Assembly (NCBI RefSeq): GCF_004366075.1
Contig: NZ_SODU01000003.1
Coordinates: forward strand, 186,001-250,000
Length of the DNA stretch: 64,000 nt
Source of the DNA: Kribbella pratensis
GTDB lineage: Bacteria; Actinomycetota; Actinomycetes; Propionibacteriales; Kribbellaceae
Direction: 5' to 3'
Below are positions 15,939 to 24,201 of the stretch, in pieces. Position 1 is the stretch's first letter. Each line of letters begins with the position of its first letter. A program made the position numbers and the translations under genes. The notes beneath the pieces are model-generated. The model was not told the origin of the DNA. It did no database searches and saw only the letters and a program-made list of their open reading frames with translations.

Positions 15939-18400
15939 TGCGCCTCGCCCTCCGCACCTTGCGCCATCGCAAGAGCGGATTCATCGCCACGTTCATCGCG
16001 GTCGTCTTCGGTACGGCGATCGTGATGGCCTGTGGCGGCCTGATGGAGACCGGTATCCGTTCCAACGTGGAGCCGCAACGCCTCGCGGGCGCCTCGCTCG
16101 TTGTCACCGGCAAGCAGTCCCATCTCCGCCCCGGCGTCGAGGACGCCACTCCCCTGACAGAACGCGTCGGCGTACCTGTCGACCTGCTCGCCAAGATCCG
16201 TTCTGTACAAGGCGTTTCGTCCGCTGTCGGCGACTATACGTTCACGACCATCGGCCCTTCTGTTGCTGAGGGCCACAACTGGTCAAGCGCGTCCCTCGCT
16301 CCCTATCACCTGAGTGCCGGACGCGCACCTCGGTCCGGCGAGGTCGTCGTTTCGACCGGGAAGCCGGGCGAGCAACTGACCCTCCTGATCAACGGCGAGC
16401 CGAAGGCCTTCATCATCAGCGGCATCGCGCCGCAGGCCTCCAGTCACGCCTTCTTCTCCGACCACGACGCCGCGCAACTCGTCCGCAACCCGGTCCGCTT
16501 CGCCGATGTCGGCGTACTGGTTGCTCCTGGCACCGACATCTCCGCGGTCAAGGACCGGTTGGAAGAGGTTGACGGGAACCTGGCCGTCCGTGCGGGAGTC
16601 GACCGCGGCCTCGCGGAACACCCCGACGCCGAATCACACCGTACGGCGTTGATCGCGATCGCCGGCTCGTTCGGCGGGATCGCGGTGATGACGATGATGT
16701 TCGTGGTCGCGTCCACATTGGCGCTCGCCGCGCAGCACCGGGAGCGTGAGTTTGCACTGCTCCGCGGGATCGGCACGACGCCCGGTCAGGTACGGCGGAT
16801 GATCCTCGGCGAGGCGCTCATGGTCGCGCTGCCGGCCGTCGTCCTCGGATGCCTGCCAGGGATCTTCCTCGGTCAATTCCTGTTCGATCAGCTCGGTGCG
16901 CACGGCGTCGCCTCGCCGGTCATCGAGTTCTCGCAGGGGTGGATCCCGTTCGCGGCCGGTGCCGGTGCCGCGGTCCTCGCGGCGATCGGCGCGGGCCTGA
17001 TCGCAGCGCGGAAGTCGGCGAAGATCAAGCCGGTCGAAGCGCTGGTCGAGGCTTCGTTGCAGCGGAAATGGTTCAGCTGGATCCGGTTGCTGTTCGGCCT
17101 CCTGTTCCTCGGTGGCGGGATGGCGTTGCTGATCGTCACCGCGACGGTGATGTCCGGTCCGCTCGCCGCATCGACCGCCGGTCCGTCCATCCTGTGCTGG
17201 GCGATCGGTGTCGCGGTGCTCGGGCCGTTCTGGACCAAGGCGGTGCTGGGGATCTGGCGCTGGCCGGTCCAGGCCCTGACCCGGGTGAACGGCCGGCTCG
17301 CGATCCGCAACCTGTCGGCGCGTTCGGTCGCGCTGTCGGCCGCGGCGATGCCGGTGATGCTTGCCGTCGGCATCTCGACCGCCAACTTGTACATGCAGAC
17401 CACGCAGGTGCACGCATCCTCGGAGGCGTTCACGCGGGATCTGCGTGCGGACGCCGTACTGGTGTCGGATGCCGGCCTCTCGCCGACAGTACTCTCGCAG
17501 GTTCGGGCCGTGCCTGGCGTGGCGAGTGCTTCGGCGTTCGTCCGCAGCATGGGTGCGGTGGATGAGCCTCGTAAGGCTCCGTTCGACGAGGACGGCGCGC
17601 CGGTGATCGGCGTGGATGCGCAGGGCGCGAACGGCACGGCGCCGGTTCGGTTGACGAGCGGATCGCTGGCCGGCCTCACCGGGGCGACCGCGGCGGTGCC
17701 GGAGTACATGGCGAGCAAGACCGGTCATGGCGTCGGGTCCGACATCACGATGACGTTGGGCGACGGGACCACGGTGAAGCTGCGGGTGATCGCGACGTTT
17801 GCGGCCGAGCGCGGGTACGAGACGATCATCCTGCCCGCCTCGCTGGTCGCGGCACACACGACGGACGGGTTGACCAAGCAGATCTTGGTACGGGCCGCAC
17901 CGGGCGCCGACGTACGACCGGGTCTGGCCAAGCTCGCTGCCGCCCATCCAGGTGTCCAGGTCGCCGACCGCAGCACCCTGGTCGCCTCGAACGTCGAGGA
18001 CCTGCAGACACAGGCATGGATCAACTACATGCTCGTCGGCATGCTGATCGCCTACACCGCGGTCTCGGTCGTCAACACCCTCGTATCCACCACGTTGCGC
18101 CGCCGTCGGGAGTTCGCCCTGCAACGGCTGACCGGCTCGACCCGCTTCCAGGTGCTCCGCATGCTGACCACCGAAAGCACCCTGGTCACCCTCACCGGCG
18201 TCACCCTCGGCACCGCAGTCGCCCTGGCCTGTCTCCTCCCCTTCTCCGCGAAGGTCTCCAACGACGCCCTGCCCACGGGCCCGATCTGGATCTACCTCGT
18301 CGTAGTGGGCGCAGCCGCCCTACTGACCTTCGGCTCAACCCTCATCCCAGCAACCACGGCCCTCCGCCACTCCCCAACCCAACCCACCTACTCGGATTGA
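15935..18400 (+). CDS. FtsX-like ABC transporter permease
   Basis: 821 aa. One membrane helix (about 15-35), a large extracytoplasmic domain, an FtsX core of three helices (about 230-380), a second helix, a second extracytoplasmic domain (490-690) and a final three-helix FtsX core. This duplicated arrangement is typical of long actinobacterial MacB-like permeases. It starts inside the ATPase stop codon (ATGA). Such systems often export antimicrobial peptides or respond to them, but the substrate cannot be named here. Confidence 0.9.
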   Translation: MMRLALRTLRHRKSGFIATFIAVVFGTAIVMACGGLMETGIRSNVEPQRLAGASLVVTGKQSHLRPGVEDATPLTERVGVPVDLLAKIRSVQGVSSAVGDYTFTTIGPSVAEGHNWSSASLAPYHLSAGRAPRSGEVVVSTGKPGEQLTLLINGEPKAFIISGIAPQASSHAFFSDHDAAQLVRNPVRFADVGVLVAPGTDISAVKDRLEEVDGNLAVRAGVDRGLAEHPDAESHRTALIAIAGSFGGIAVMTMMFVVASTLALAAQHREREFALLRGIGTTPGQVRRMILGEALMVALPAVVLGCLPGIFLGQFLFDQLGAHGVASPVIEFSQGWIPFAAGAGAAVLAAIGAGLIAARKSAKIKPVEALVEASLQRKWFSWIRLLFGLLFLGGGMALLIVTATVMSGPLAASTAGPSILCWAIGVAVLGPFWTKAVLGIWRWPVQALTRVNGRLAIRNLSARSVALSAAAMPVMLAVGISTANLYMQTTQVHASSEAFTRDLRADAVLVSDAGLSPTVLSQVRAVPGVASASAFVRSMGAVDEPRKAPFDEDGAPVIGVDAQGANGTAPVRLTSGSLAGLTGATAAVPEYMASKTGHGVGSDITMTLGDGTTVKLRVIATFAAERGYETIILPASLVAAHTTDGLTKQILVRAAPGADVRPGLAKLAAAHPGVQVADRSTLVASNVEDLQTQAWINYMLVGMLIAYTAVSVVNTLVSTTLRRRREFALQRLTGSTRFQVLRMLTTESTLVTLTGVTLGTAVALACLLPFSAKVSNDALPTGPIWIYLVVVGAAALLTFGSTLIPATTALRHSPTQPTYSD

Positions 18401-18405
18401 CCGCC

Positions 18406-18456
18406 GGCTTTCCGGAAGATTGTTGCCACCCAGCGCAAACTTTCCTCCGGAAAGCC
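18406..18456. repeat. 11-bp inverted repeat after the FtsX gene
   Basis: GGCTTTCCGGA (18406-18416) and TCCGGAAAGCC (18446-18456) pair perfectly with a 29-nt spacer. It lies just past the permease stop and just before the phosphotransferase gene, so it may be a terminator or an operator pair for that gene. Confidence 0.5.
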
Positions 18457-18478
18457 GCTCTCGTGATGGGATGGACGG

Positions 18479-19408
18479 ATGAGGTGGTTGGCCGAGGGGT
18501 CTTCGGAGGCGGTTGCAGACGCATTGCGAGTGGTTGCTCCGGAGCTGAGCGGGCACGAGGTTGTCGTTCGGGAGACGCTGGGCGAGGAAGATCCACAGTG
18601 GTGGGCCGCCAGCGCGATGGTCGGGGACCAGTACGTCGTGAAGTTCGCGTGGTCGCAACCCGCAGCACTCCGGGTCGCCCACGAGATCGGCGTACTGGCA
18701 GCACTGGCGAACGAATCTGGTGTTCCGTTCCTCCCGGAGGTCACTGCCAGCAGCACCGATCCGGTACTGCTGGTGACCAGGCGCGTTCCCGGTACGGCGT
18801 TGTTCGACATCGTCGACTCGATCGACCGTGATCACGCCGGCCGGCAGCTCGCGATCTTTCTGGCCGGCCTGCACCAAGCCTTCGAGCGGGCCGACCACCT
18901 CGTCGGCGGCCAACAGCCCGTATTGCTACCACCCGCGACCACTCAGACGATCCGCGCCGGCATCGGGCCGTGGATCCGGCCGGACCAGGTCGATTCGGTG
19001 ATGCGCTGGTGCGATTGGACCGACGACATCCTCGCCTCGCCTGCGCCGACAGTACTGGCGCACGGAGATCTCCATGGTGGGAACCAGGTCTGGCAGGGCG
19101 ATGAGCTCCGCGTGGTGATCGACTTCGAAACAGTCGGCACGGCCGAGCCGGAGTACGACCTCCGTGCCTTCCCAGGCACCGGACCAGGCGTCGAACTTTT
19201 ACAGGCGACCATGAATCACTACCAACAGATCTCCGGCCGCAACCTGTCTCCTGAACGCGTCATGGCGTGGCATCTGCGCACCGCACTCGGCGACGCCCTG
19301 TGGCGGAGCGAAGCCGGCGTACCGCTCCCGGATCATCGAACCCCGATCGCCTGGATCGACGACCTCGCCGCCCGCTTCAGCGCCCTCCGCATCCACCCGG
19401 CCAGTTGA
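18479..19408 (+). CDS. Aminoglycoside phosphotransferase-family kinase
   Basis: 309 aa. Kinase-like APH fold: nucleotide-binding Lys in QYVVKFAW (K55), the Brenner catalytic loop HGDLHGGN (195-202, catalytic D197) and the metal-binding IDFETVG (D215). The family phosphorylates aminoglycosides, choline, homoserine, methylthioribose and other small alcohols, so no resistance role can be claimed. No partner gene is in an operon with it. The second motif is DFE in place of the commoner DWE or DFG, which is within family variation. Confidence 0.88.
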   Translation: MRWLAEGSSEAVADALRVVAPELSGHEVVVRETLGEEDPQWWAASAMVGDQYVVKFAWSQPAALRVAHEIGVLAALANESGVPFLPEVTASSTDPVLLVTRRVPGTALFDIVDSIDRDHAGRQLAIFLAGLHQAFERADHLVGGQQPVLLPPATTQTIRAGIGPWIRPDQVDSVMRWCDWTDDILASPAPTVLAHGDLHGGNQVWQGDELRVVIDFETVGTAEPEYDLRAFPGTGPGVELLQATMNHYQQISGRNLSPERVMAWHLRTALGDALWRSEAGVPLPDHRTPIAWIDDLAARFSALRIHPAS

Positions 19409-19455
19409 ATGTGATCAGCCTCCCACCGCACGACACGTGAGGAGCCAGGTTTGCG

Positions 19456-20082
19456 CTAGCGGGCGGGGGTTGGTTCGGCTACTGGCTGGAGGGCGATTGT
19501 GGTGGCCTGGACGATGCCGGCGTTGTCGCGGATCCAGCCCGACAGCACGACCTGCAGGTCCTCGAGATCGCGCTCCTCCAGAATCACCCCGGGCACCGGA
19601 ACGCTCGCGCCCAGCTCCGCCAGCACCGGACGGATGTGCTGATCCGCCAGCAGCTTGTGGCTCGGCGCCGCCGACACCGTCACCGGGACGACCACGGAGC
19701 CTGCCAGCGCAGAAGGTCGCAGGACGTCGAGGAAGCTCTTCAACAGCCCGGTATAGCTGCCCTTGTAGACCGGAGTCGCGACAACGATCACCGACGCCGA
19801 CGACACCAGATCGACCGCACTCTCCAACGCCGCCTGCGCCTCGGCACCGGCCTGCTCGCCCTGGAAGATGGCCGGGGCGATCGTCACCAGGTCGATCAGC
19901 TCGTCGATCCGGTACGGCGTACCGAGCTCGGAGGCAAGCAACTCCGCGACGGACGCCGCCGCGGCCGCTGTCCGCGACCCGGCCCGCGGATTGCCCACCA
20001 GGGTGACCACCGACTGCGGCCAGACCGGCGGCTCTTGCGCACCTTGGGGCACGACCTGCGACTCGAACGCGACTGACGGCAT
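19456..20082 (-). CDS. NAD(P)H-dependent FMN reductase
   Basis: 208 aa flavodoxin-like fold: the FMN phosphate loop GNPRAGSRT near the N-terminus and the isoalloxazine loop TPVYKGSYTGLLKSFLD. These match SsuE/MsuE-type reductases that supply reduced FMN to two-component monooxygenases; the partner enzyme is not in this window. The start ATG 20082 has CAGGAG about 9 nt upstream; ATG 20091 is possible. It may share a transcript with the DedA gene 62 bp upstream. Confidence 0.87.
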   Translation of the reverse strand: MPSVAFESQVVPQGAQEPPVWPQSVVTLVGNPRAGSRTAAAAASVAELLASELGTPYRIDELIDLVTIAPAIFQGEQAGAEAQAALESAVDLVSSASVIVVATPVYKGSYTGLLKSFLDVLRPSALAGSVVVPVTVSAAPSHKLLADQHIRPVLAELGASVPVPGVILEERDLEDLQVVLSGWIRDNAGIVQATTIALQPVAEPTPAR

Positions 20083-20144
20083 CTGACCCATCTCCTGAAA
20101 ACCTCGACGGCAACTCCCCTGAAGCGTAGTCAAAGTCGAGCCGC

Positions 20145-20807
20145 TTACTGGACTTTCTCAGAATCCGAACGCCGGGCCCGCAGCTTCGCCACGACGAACC
20201 ACCCGACCGCGGCCACCGCGGCGGCGATCACCACCTTCTGGAACACCCCGACCGACGACTCCACCACATGCCACCGCTCGCCGAGCTGGTAGCCGGCCAG
20301 GATCAGCAGCGAGTTCCACACCAGGCTCCCGACGGCCGTCAGCGGGAGGAAGAGTGCGACCGGCATCCGCTCGACCCCGGCCGGGATCGAGATCAGGCTG
20401 CGAACCACCGGGACCAGCCGCCCGATCAGCACCGCCTTCGCTCCGTGCCGGGCGAACCAGTCCTCGGCCTTGTCGACGTCCCGCAGCTTCACCAGCGGCA
20501 GCTTCGCGGCAAGCGCCCGCGTCCGGTCCCGCCCGAGCGCGGCGCCCACGCCGTACAGCGCGAGCGCACCCACGACCGACCCGAGCGTGGTGAACAGGAT
20601 CGCGGCGACCAGCCCGAGATCACCCCGCGCGGCCGCGAACCCGGCCAGCGGCAGGATCACCTCACTCGGCAACGGCGGAAACAGGTTTTCCAACGCCACC
20701 GCAAGCCCTGCCCCCGCCGGCCCCAACCGCTCCATGAGGTCGATCGCCCACCCGGCCACCCCACCCGTCGGCTCCTGCACCGCACCCGCCAGCACCTGAT
20801 TCGTCAT
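20145..20807 (-). CDS. DedA-family membrane protein
   Basis: 220 aa with the DedA signature: ENLFPPLPSEVILPLAGF (acidic and proline residues of the re-entrant loop), GSVVGALALYGVGAALGRDR, and the basic motif FARHGAKAVLIGRLVPVVRSLISIPAG. DedA/SNARE-associated proteins are polyprenyl- or phospholipid-transport related membrane proteins that influence envelope stability. ATG 20807 was chosen because the conserved region begins soon after; the Shine-Dalgarno is weak. Confidence 0.9.
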   Translation of the reverse strand: MTNQVLAGAVQEPTGGVAGWAIDLMERLGPAGAGLAVALENLFPPLPSEVILPLAGFAAARGDLGLVAAILFTTLGSVVGALALYGVGAALGRDRTRALAAKLPLVKLRDVDKAEDWFARHGAKAVLIGRLVPVVRSLISIPAGVERMPVALFLPLTAVGSLVWNSLLILAGYQLGERWHVVESSVGVFQKVVIAAAVAAVGWFVVAKLRARRSDSEKVQ

Positions 20808-20885
20808 ACCCACGACGCTATTTCCGCGGACAAGCCGACACACTCCAGCCACCCACCGACCCAACCTCCGGCAAACCACCGCCCC

Positions 20886-20907
20886 ACCCGGGGGCTAACC
20901 CCCGGGT
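20886..20907. repeat. Perfect GC-rich hairpin
   Basis: ACCCGGGGG (20886-20894) and its exact complement (20899-20907) flank a CTAA tetraloop. It sits between divergent genes and not after a gene end, so it is not an obvious terminator; it could be a protein-binding site. Confidence 0.5.
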
Positions 20908-21038
20908 CGCCGGGTCCGCGGATGTGGGCACCCCCGCCGGGGACGGGGAACTAGCTATTGCCTGTTCCCGGTCCCCGGCGCTGGTTCGCAGTCCGGCAGG
21001 GCGCGGCGGTGGTCCGGAGAGTGTGCGAGCCTTTCTCC

Positions 21039-21779
21039 ATGACTGTTGAGCACGCTCCTCGGGTCGTCACCTGTTCGGACCGCACGGAGCTCGGGCGCGC
21101 TGCGAGCGCCGCTGCCGCCGAGCGGCTGAGGAAGGCGATCGCCGCGACCGGGCGGGCGCGCGTCATGCTTGCCGCCGCGCCGAGCCAAACAGCCACCCTG
21201 GCCGCCCTCGCCGCCGAACCGGACATCGACTGGAGCCGGGTCGAGTGCTTCCACATGGACGAGTACGTCGACCTGAAGCCCGACGCACCGCAGTCGTTCC
21301 GCAACTGGCTGCGCCGGAACTTCCTCGACAAGGTGCCGCAGGCAACGTTCCACCCACTCGCCCCCGAGGACGGCCCGGACGCCTACGCGCAACTGATGGG
21401 CGACGACCCGTTCGACCTCGTACTGTTCGGCCTCGGCGTCAACGGCCACCTGGCGTTCAACGATCCCCCCGCCGACTTCAACGACCCGGAAGCCACGAAA
21501 CGCGTCGCGCTCGACGAGACCAGCCGCCGGCAGCAGGTCGACGAGGGCAACTTCCCGGCGCTCTCCGACGTACCGACCCACGCGGTCACCGTGACCATCC
21601 CCCGCCTGCTGAACGCACACGCACTGATCGGCTCGGTCCCCGGATCCGTCAAACGCCAAGCTGTCCAGGACACTCTCACGCGACCGATCGGCCCCGATTA
21701 CCCCGGTACGGCGCTGCGCACGCACCCCGACGTACAACTCTTCCTGGACACCGGGTCGACGCCGGGCTCAACCCCCTAG
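21039..21779 (+). CDS. nagB: Glucosamine-6-phosphate deaminase/isomerase-family enzyme
   Basis: 246 aa with the family signature GLGVNGHLAFNDPP and the FHMDEYV motif (D74). NagB converts glucosamine-6-phosphate to fructose-6-phosphate and ammonia, the last step in use of chitin-derived sugars, which suits the GH18 and GH20 genes nearby. Compared with E. coli NagB, the ring-opening Asp141 is Asn (N135) and Glu148 is Asp (D142), while His143 is kept (H137); such variants occur in a branch of the family. A lactonase-type activity is a less likely alternative. The stop codon shares a CTAG with the convergent SDR. Confidence 0.75.
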   Translation: MTVEHAPRVVTCSDRTELGRAASAAAAERLRKAIAATGRARVMLAAAPSQTATLAALAAEPDIDWSRVECFHMDEYVDLKPDAPQSFRNWLRRNFLDKVPQATFHPLAPEDGPDAYAQLMGDDPFDLVLFGLGVNGHLAFNDPPADFNDPEATKRVALDETSRRQQVDEGNFPALSDVPTHAVTVTIPRLLNAHALIGSVPGSVKRQAVQDTLTRPIGPDYPGTALRTHPDVQLFLDTGSTPGSTP

Positions 21780-22519
21780 CCGACCCCGAGGTGCAGACCA
21801 CCGGACGCGTCCACGACCTGTCCGGTGATCCACCGCGCCGCGGGTGACGCAAGGAACGCGACCACCTCCGCGACATCATCGGCGCTGCCCAACCGCCCGA
21901 GCGCTGTTTGCGCGACGATCAGCTCCGACAACCCGGGCGCCTCGAAGATCGCCCCGTTCGCCTCGGTCCGGGTCGCACCGGGAGCCACGGCGTTCACGGT
22001 GATGCCCCGCGCACCCAACTCCTGCGCCAACGCGAGAGTCATCGTCTCCAACGCACCCTTGGTCATCGCGAACGAGGTCTGGGCCGGGTTCGCCATCCGG
22101 GTCGCGACCGACGAGATCGACACGATCCGGCCGTCGTCGGACAGGATCGGCAGCAACCGCTGGATCAGGAAGTACGGCGCCCGCACGTTGACCGCCATCA
22201 ACCGGTCGAACGCTGCCTCCGTGTCCGCACCGATCGGGCCCGCCGGCGACGCCGCCGCGTTGTTCACGAGCACATCCAGCCGCCGCCCGGACAGCCCCGC
22301 AACCAACTGGTCGACGACGAGCTCCGCATCCCCAGGCACCCCAAGCTCGGCCCCGATCACGAACCCACGACCGCCGATCCGCGAGAGCGTCTCCTCCGCA
22401 CCGGCCTTGTCCTGGTGATAGTGCACGGCCACCTCGGCACCCGCCGCGGCCAGCCGTCCCGCGATCGCCCGCCCGATGCCCCGGGAGGCACCCGTCACCA
22501 ATGCCACCTTGCCGTTCAT
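21776..22519 (-). CDS. SDR-family oxidoreductase-like protein, catalytic Tyr replaced by Phe
   Basis: 247 aa Rossmann fold: cofactor loop TGASRGIG, NNAA structural motif and S137 in SISS. The usual YxxxK catalytic motif reads FAMTK, with Phe (codon TTC, 22070-22072) in place of Tyr; K154 is kept. Without the Tyr the normal hydride-transfer chemistry would be impaired, so it may be a cofactor-binding or regulatory protein, or use a variant mechanism. ATG 22519 begins the conserved region; ATGs at 22534 and 22552 would overlap the operator-like palindrome. It is divergent from a TetR gene that probably represses it. Confidence 0.85.
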   Translation of the reverse strand: MNGKVALVTGASRGIGRAIAGRLAAAGAEVAVHYHQDKAGAEETLSRIGGRGFVIGAELGVPGDAELVVDQLVAGLSGRRLDVLVNNAAASPAGPIGADTEAAFDRLMAVNVRAPYFLIQRLLPILSDDGRIVSISSVATRMANPAQTSFAMTKGALETMTLALAQELGARGITVNAVAPGATRTEANGAIFEAPGLSELIVAQTALGRLGSADDVAEVVAFLASPAARWITGQVVDASGGLHLGVG

Positions 22520-22521
22520 GT

Positions 22522-22548
22522 TAGAAACTATCATGTTGTTAGTATCTA
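22522..22548. promoter_or_regulatory. TetR-type operator between SDR and TetR genes
   Basis: TAGAAACTATC (22522-22532) and GTTAGTATCTA (22538-22548) form an imperfect inverted repeat (9 of 11 paired) with a 5-nt spacer. It fills nearly all of the 33-bp gap between the divergent starts, as for classical TetR control. It is A+T-rich in a G+C-rich region. Confidence 0.7.
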
Positions 22549-22552
22549 CCAT

Positions 22553-23113
22553 ATGAACTTGAGAGACCGCCAGCGCGCCGACACCCGGCAGCGCATCCAG
22601 CGGCAGGCGCTCCGCCTGTTCACCGACCGTGGGTACGACGCGACCACGGTGAACGATGTCGCCGACGCAGCCGGTGTCTCGGCGATGACGGTCTACCGGA
22701 ACTTCCCCACCAAGGAAGATCTGGTCCTGTACGACGACTTCGACCAGCTGACCGCGGCCACGCTCACCGAACTGCCCGCGACGGGCTCACTCACCGACCG
22801 CATCGGCCGTACCGTCCTGACGATCCTCGACCTGGCCGCCACGAACGAGCACGACCTACTGCTAGCGCGACTCCGGCTGATGATCTCGACACCGGCGCTG
22901 CAAGCCCGCCACCTGGACAGCCAGTACCGGTTGCAAGAGGCCTTCGTCAGCGCGATCGACCCTTCCCTCGAGTACGGCGCCCGCGCTGCCGCGAGCGCCG
23001 TACTGGGGGTGACTCACACCGCCTTGCTCCGTTGGGCCGCCGACGACGGCGAGCCCGATCTGGCCGATCTGTTCCGCGAGGCGTTCACGGCCGCATTCGG
23101 TCACGCACCATGA
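22553..23113 (+). CDS. TetR-family transcriptional regulator
   Basis: 186 aa. Helix-turn-helix at about 13-58 (YDATTVNDVADAAGVSAMTVYRNFPTKEDLV), followed by a helical C-terminal domain of the kind found with MftR-like regulators. The start ATG 22553 is only 4 bp beyond the operator-like palindrome, so the mRNA is leaderless or nearly so. The divergent SDR gene is the likely target, with autoregulation from the same site. Confidence 0.92.
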   Translation: MNLRDRQRADTRQRIQRQALRLFTDRGYDATTVNDVADAAGVSAMTVYRNFPTKEDLVLYDDFDQLTAATLTELPATGSLTDRIGRTVLTILDLAATNEHDLLLARLRLMISTPALQARHLDSQYRLQEAFVSAIDPSLEYGARAAASAVLGVTHTALLRWAADDGEPDLADLFREAFTAAFGHAP

Positions 23114-23133
23114 CCGGATCACACCGTGACCGA

Positions 23134-23754
23134 TCAGGTCAGCTCAGGGACTCGTAAATGGGCGATGGCGAGCTCGAACTCACCGACGTCCAGCATCTCG
23201 GCGCCGGCGTCCTTCGCGGTCGAGGCACGCATCGAGGCCGCCGCTTCCCGGCTGCCGTCCAGCGTCTCGTGGCTGTCGTAGGTGACCGACGAGACCGCCC
23301 GGCCGGACGCCCGGTCGACCAGCAGGCTCGCGCTGCAGAACCCGGCCAGGTCCTCCAGCCTCGGCAGTGAGGCGAGCTTGTAGACGTCGATCGCCCGGTC
23401 GAGGTTCGCGGGGTCGACCTTCACCCAGGTGGCCCGGACGCATGCGCCGGCCACCGAACGGTGATCACGGTGCAGTACGGCGATCTCCCACTCCTGCACC
23501 ATCGGGCTGCCGCCGAGCTCCGCGGCGATCCGCTCCCGGACCGGCTGCAGTTCTTCGTCCGTGGCCCGCATCGCCTCCTCGGACTGCCAGGCGCTGGTCG
23601 TGATGCAGCGGCCCGACTCACGGTCGACAAGCATGGACAGGCCGATACAGCCGTCCATCCCCATCAGCATGGGCATCACCTCGTCGCGCACCCGCGCGAC
23701 GCCGGCGTCGATCGACGCCGGGGCGGCATTGATCGTGGTGGAACGCGCGTACAC
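23134..23754 (-). CDS. Tandem ABM-like (ferredoxin-fold) protein
   Basis: 206 aa made of two related halves (about 1-97 and 98-206). Each has a beta strand with a conserved LVDRxSGR turn (MLVDRESGRCITTSAW and LLVDRASGRAVSSVTYDS), the pattern of antibiotic biosynthesis monooxygenase-like dimeric alpha/beta barrels fused in tandem. The family includes haem- and quinol-active enzymes, but many members have no known activity. Start is GTG at 23754 with a GGGGGG stretch 6 nt upstream. It stands alone on the minus strand. Confidence 0.72.
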   Translation of the reverse strand: MYARSTTINAAPASIDAGVARVRDEVMPMLMGMDGCIGLSMLVDRESGRCITTSAWQSEEAMRATDEELQPVRERIAAELGGSPMVQEWEIAVLHRDHRSVAGACVRATWVKVDPANLDRAIDVYKLASLPRLEDLAGFCSASLLVDRASGRAVSSVTYDSHETLDGSREAAASMRASTAKDAGAEMLDVGEFELAIAHLRVPELT

Positions 23755-23847
23755 GATCCACCCCCCTTACGCTCAGGGCAGCGCCCGGGCGGCGCCGCCG
23801 GACACTTCTCACCCTCCTCCCGGAACAGGTGCCTGGCAAGGCCAAGT

Positions 23848-24198
23848 TCAGTGGTGCTCGGCCACGTCGAAGACGTTGCCTTCGGGGTCCGCGAGGGTGA
23901 TCCAGTGGGTGCCGTACTCGTTGTGTTCGTCGAGCCGCTTGGCGCCCAGTCCGACCAGGCGGTCGACCTCGGCGGACCAGTCCGTGGCGGCCAGGTCGAC
24001 GTGCAGGCGGTTCTTGCCGTTGCGCGGCTCCGGGACCTGGAGGAACATCAGCGTCGGCCCGGCCGCGGCCCGGTTCACGGTCGCGAAGAACTGGTTGCCA
24101 TCAGCATCGACCTCGGTCGACAGCACGCCGGCCCAGAAGGTGGCGAGCGCCTGCGCGTCGGCGCAGTCGAAGGCGATGTTCTCGAGCGTTACGGACAT
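23848..24198 (-). CDS. VOC-superfamily (glyoxalase-like) protein
   Basis: 116 aa, a single vicinal-oxygen-chelate unit of the glyoxalase-like class. Typical pieces are the opening strand TLENIAFDCADAQALATFW, RLHVDLAATD and the closing TLADPEGNVFDVA. Members act as metalloenzymes or as antibiotic-binding proteins; no choice can be made here. It starts 3 nt after the stop of the MerR-type regulator gene, so the two form one operon. Confidence 0.85.
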   Translation of the reverse strand: MSVTLENIAFDCADAQALATFWAGVLSTEVDADGNQFFATVNRAAAGPTLMFLQVPEPRNGKNRLHVDLAATDWSAEVDRLVGLGAKRLDEHNEYGTHWITLADPEGNVFDVAEHH

Positions 24199-24201
24199 GG
24201 T

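Noticed and set aside
18479..19408. An antibiotic-resistance gene
   Set aside because: The APH fold is certain but the family has many non-resistance substrates and nothing in the context points to aminoglycosides.
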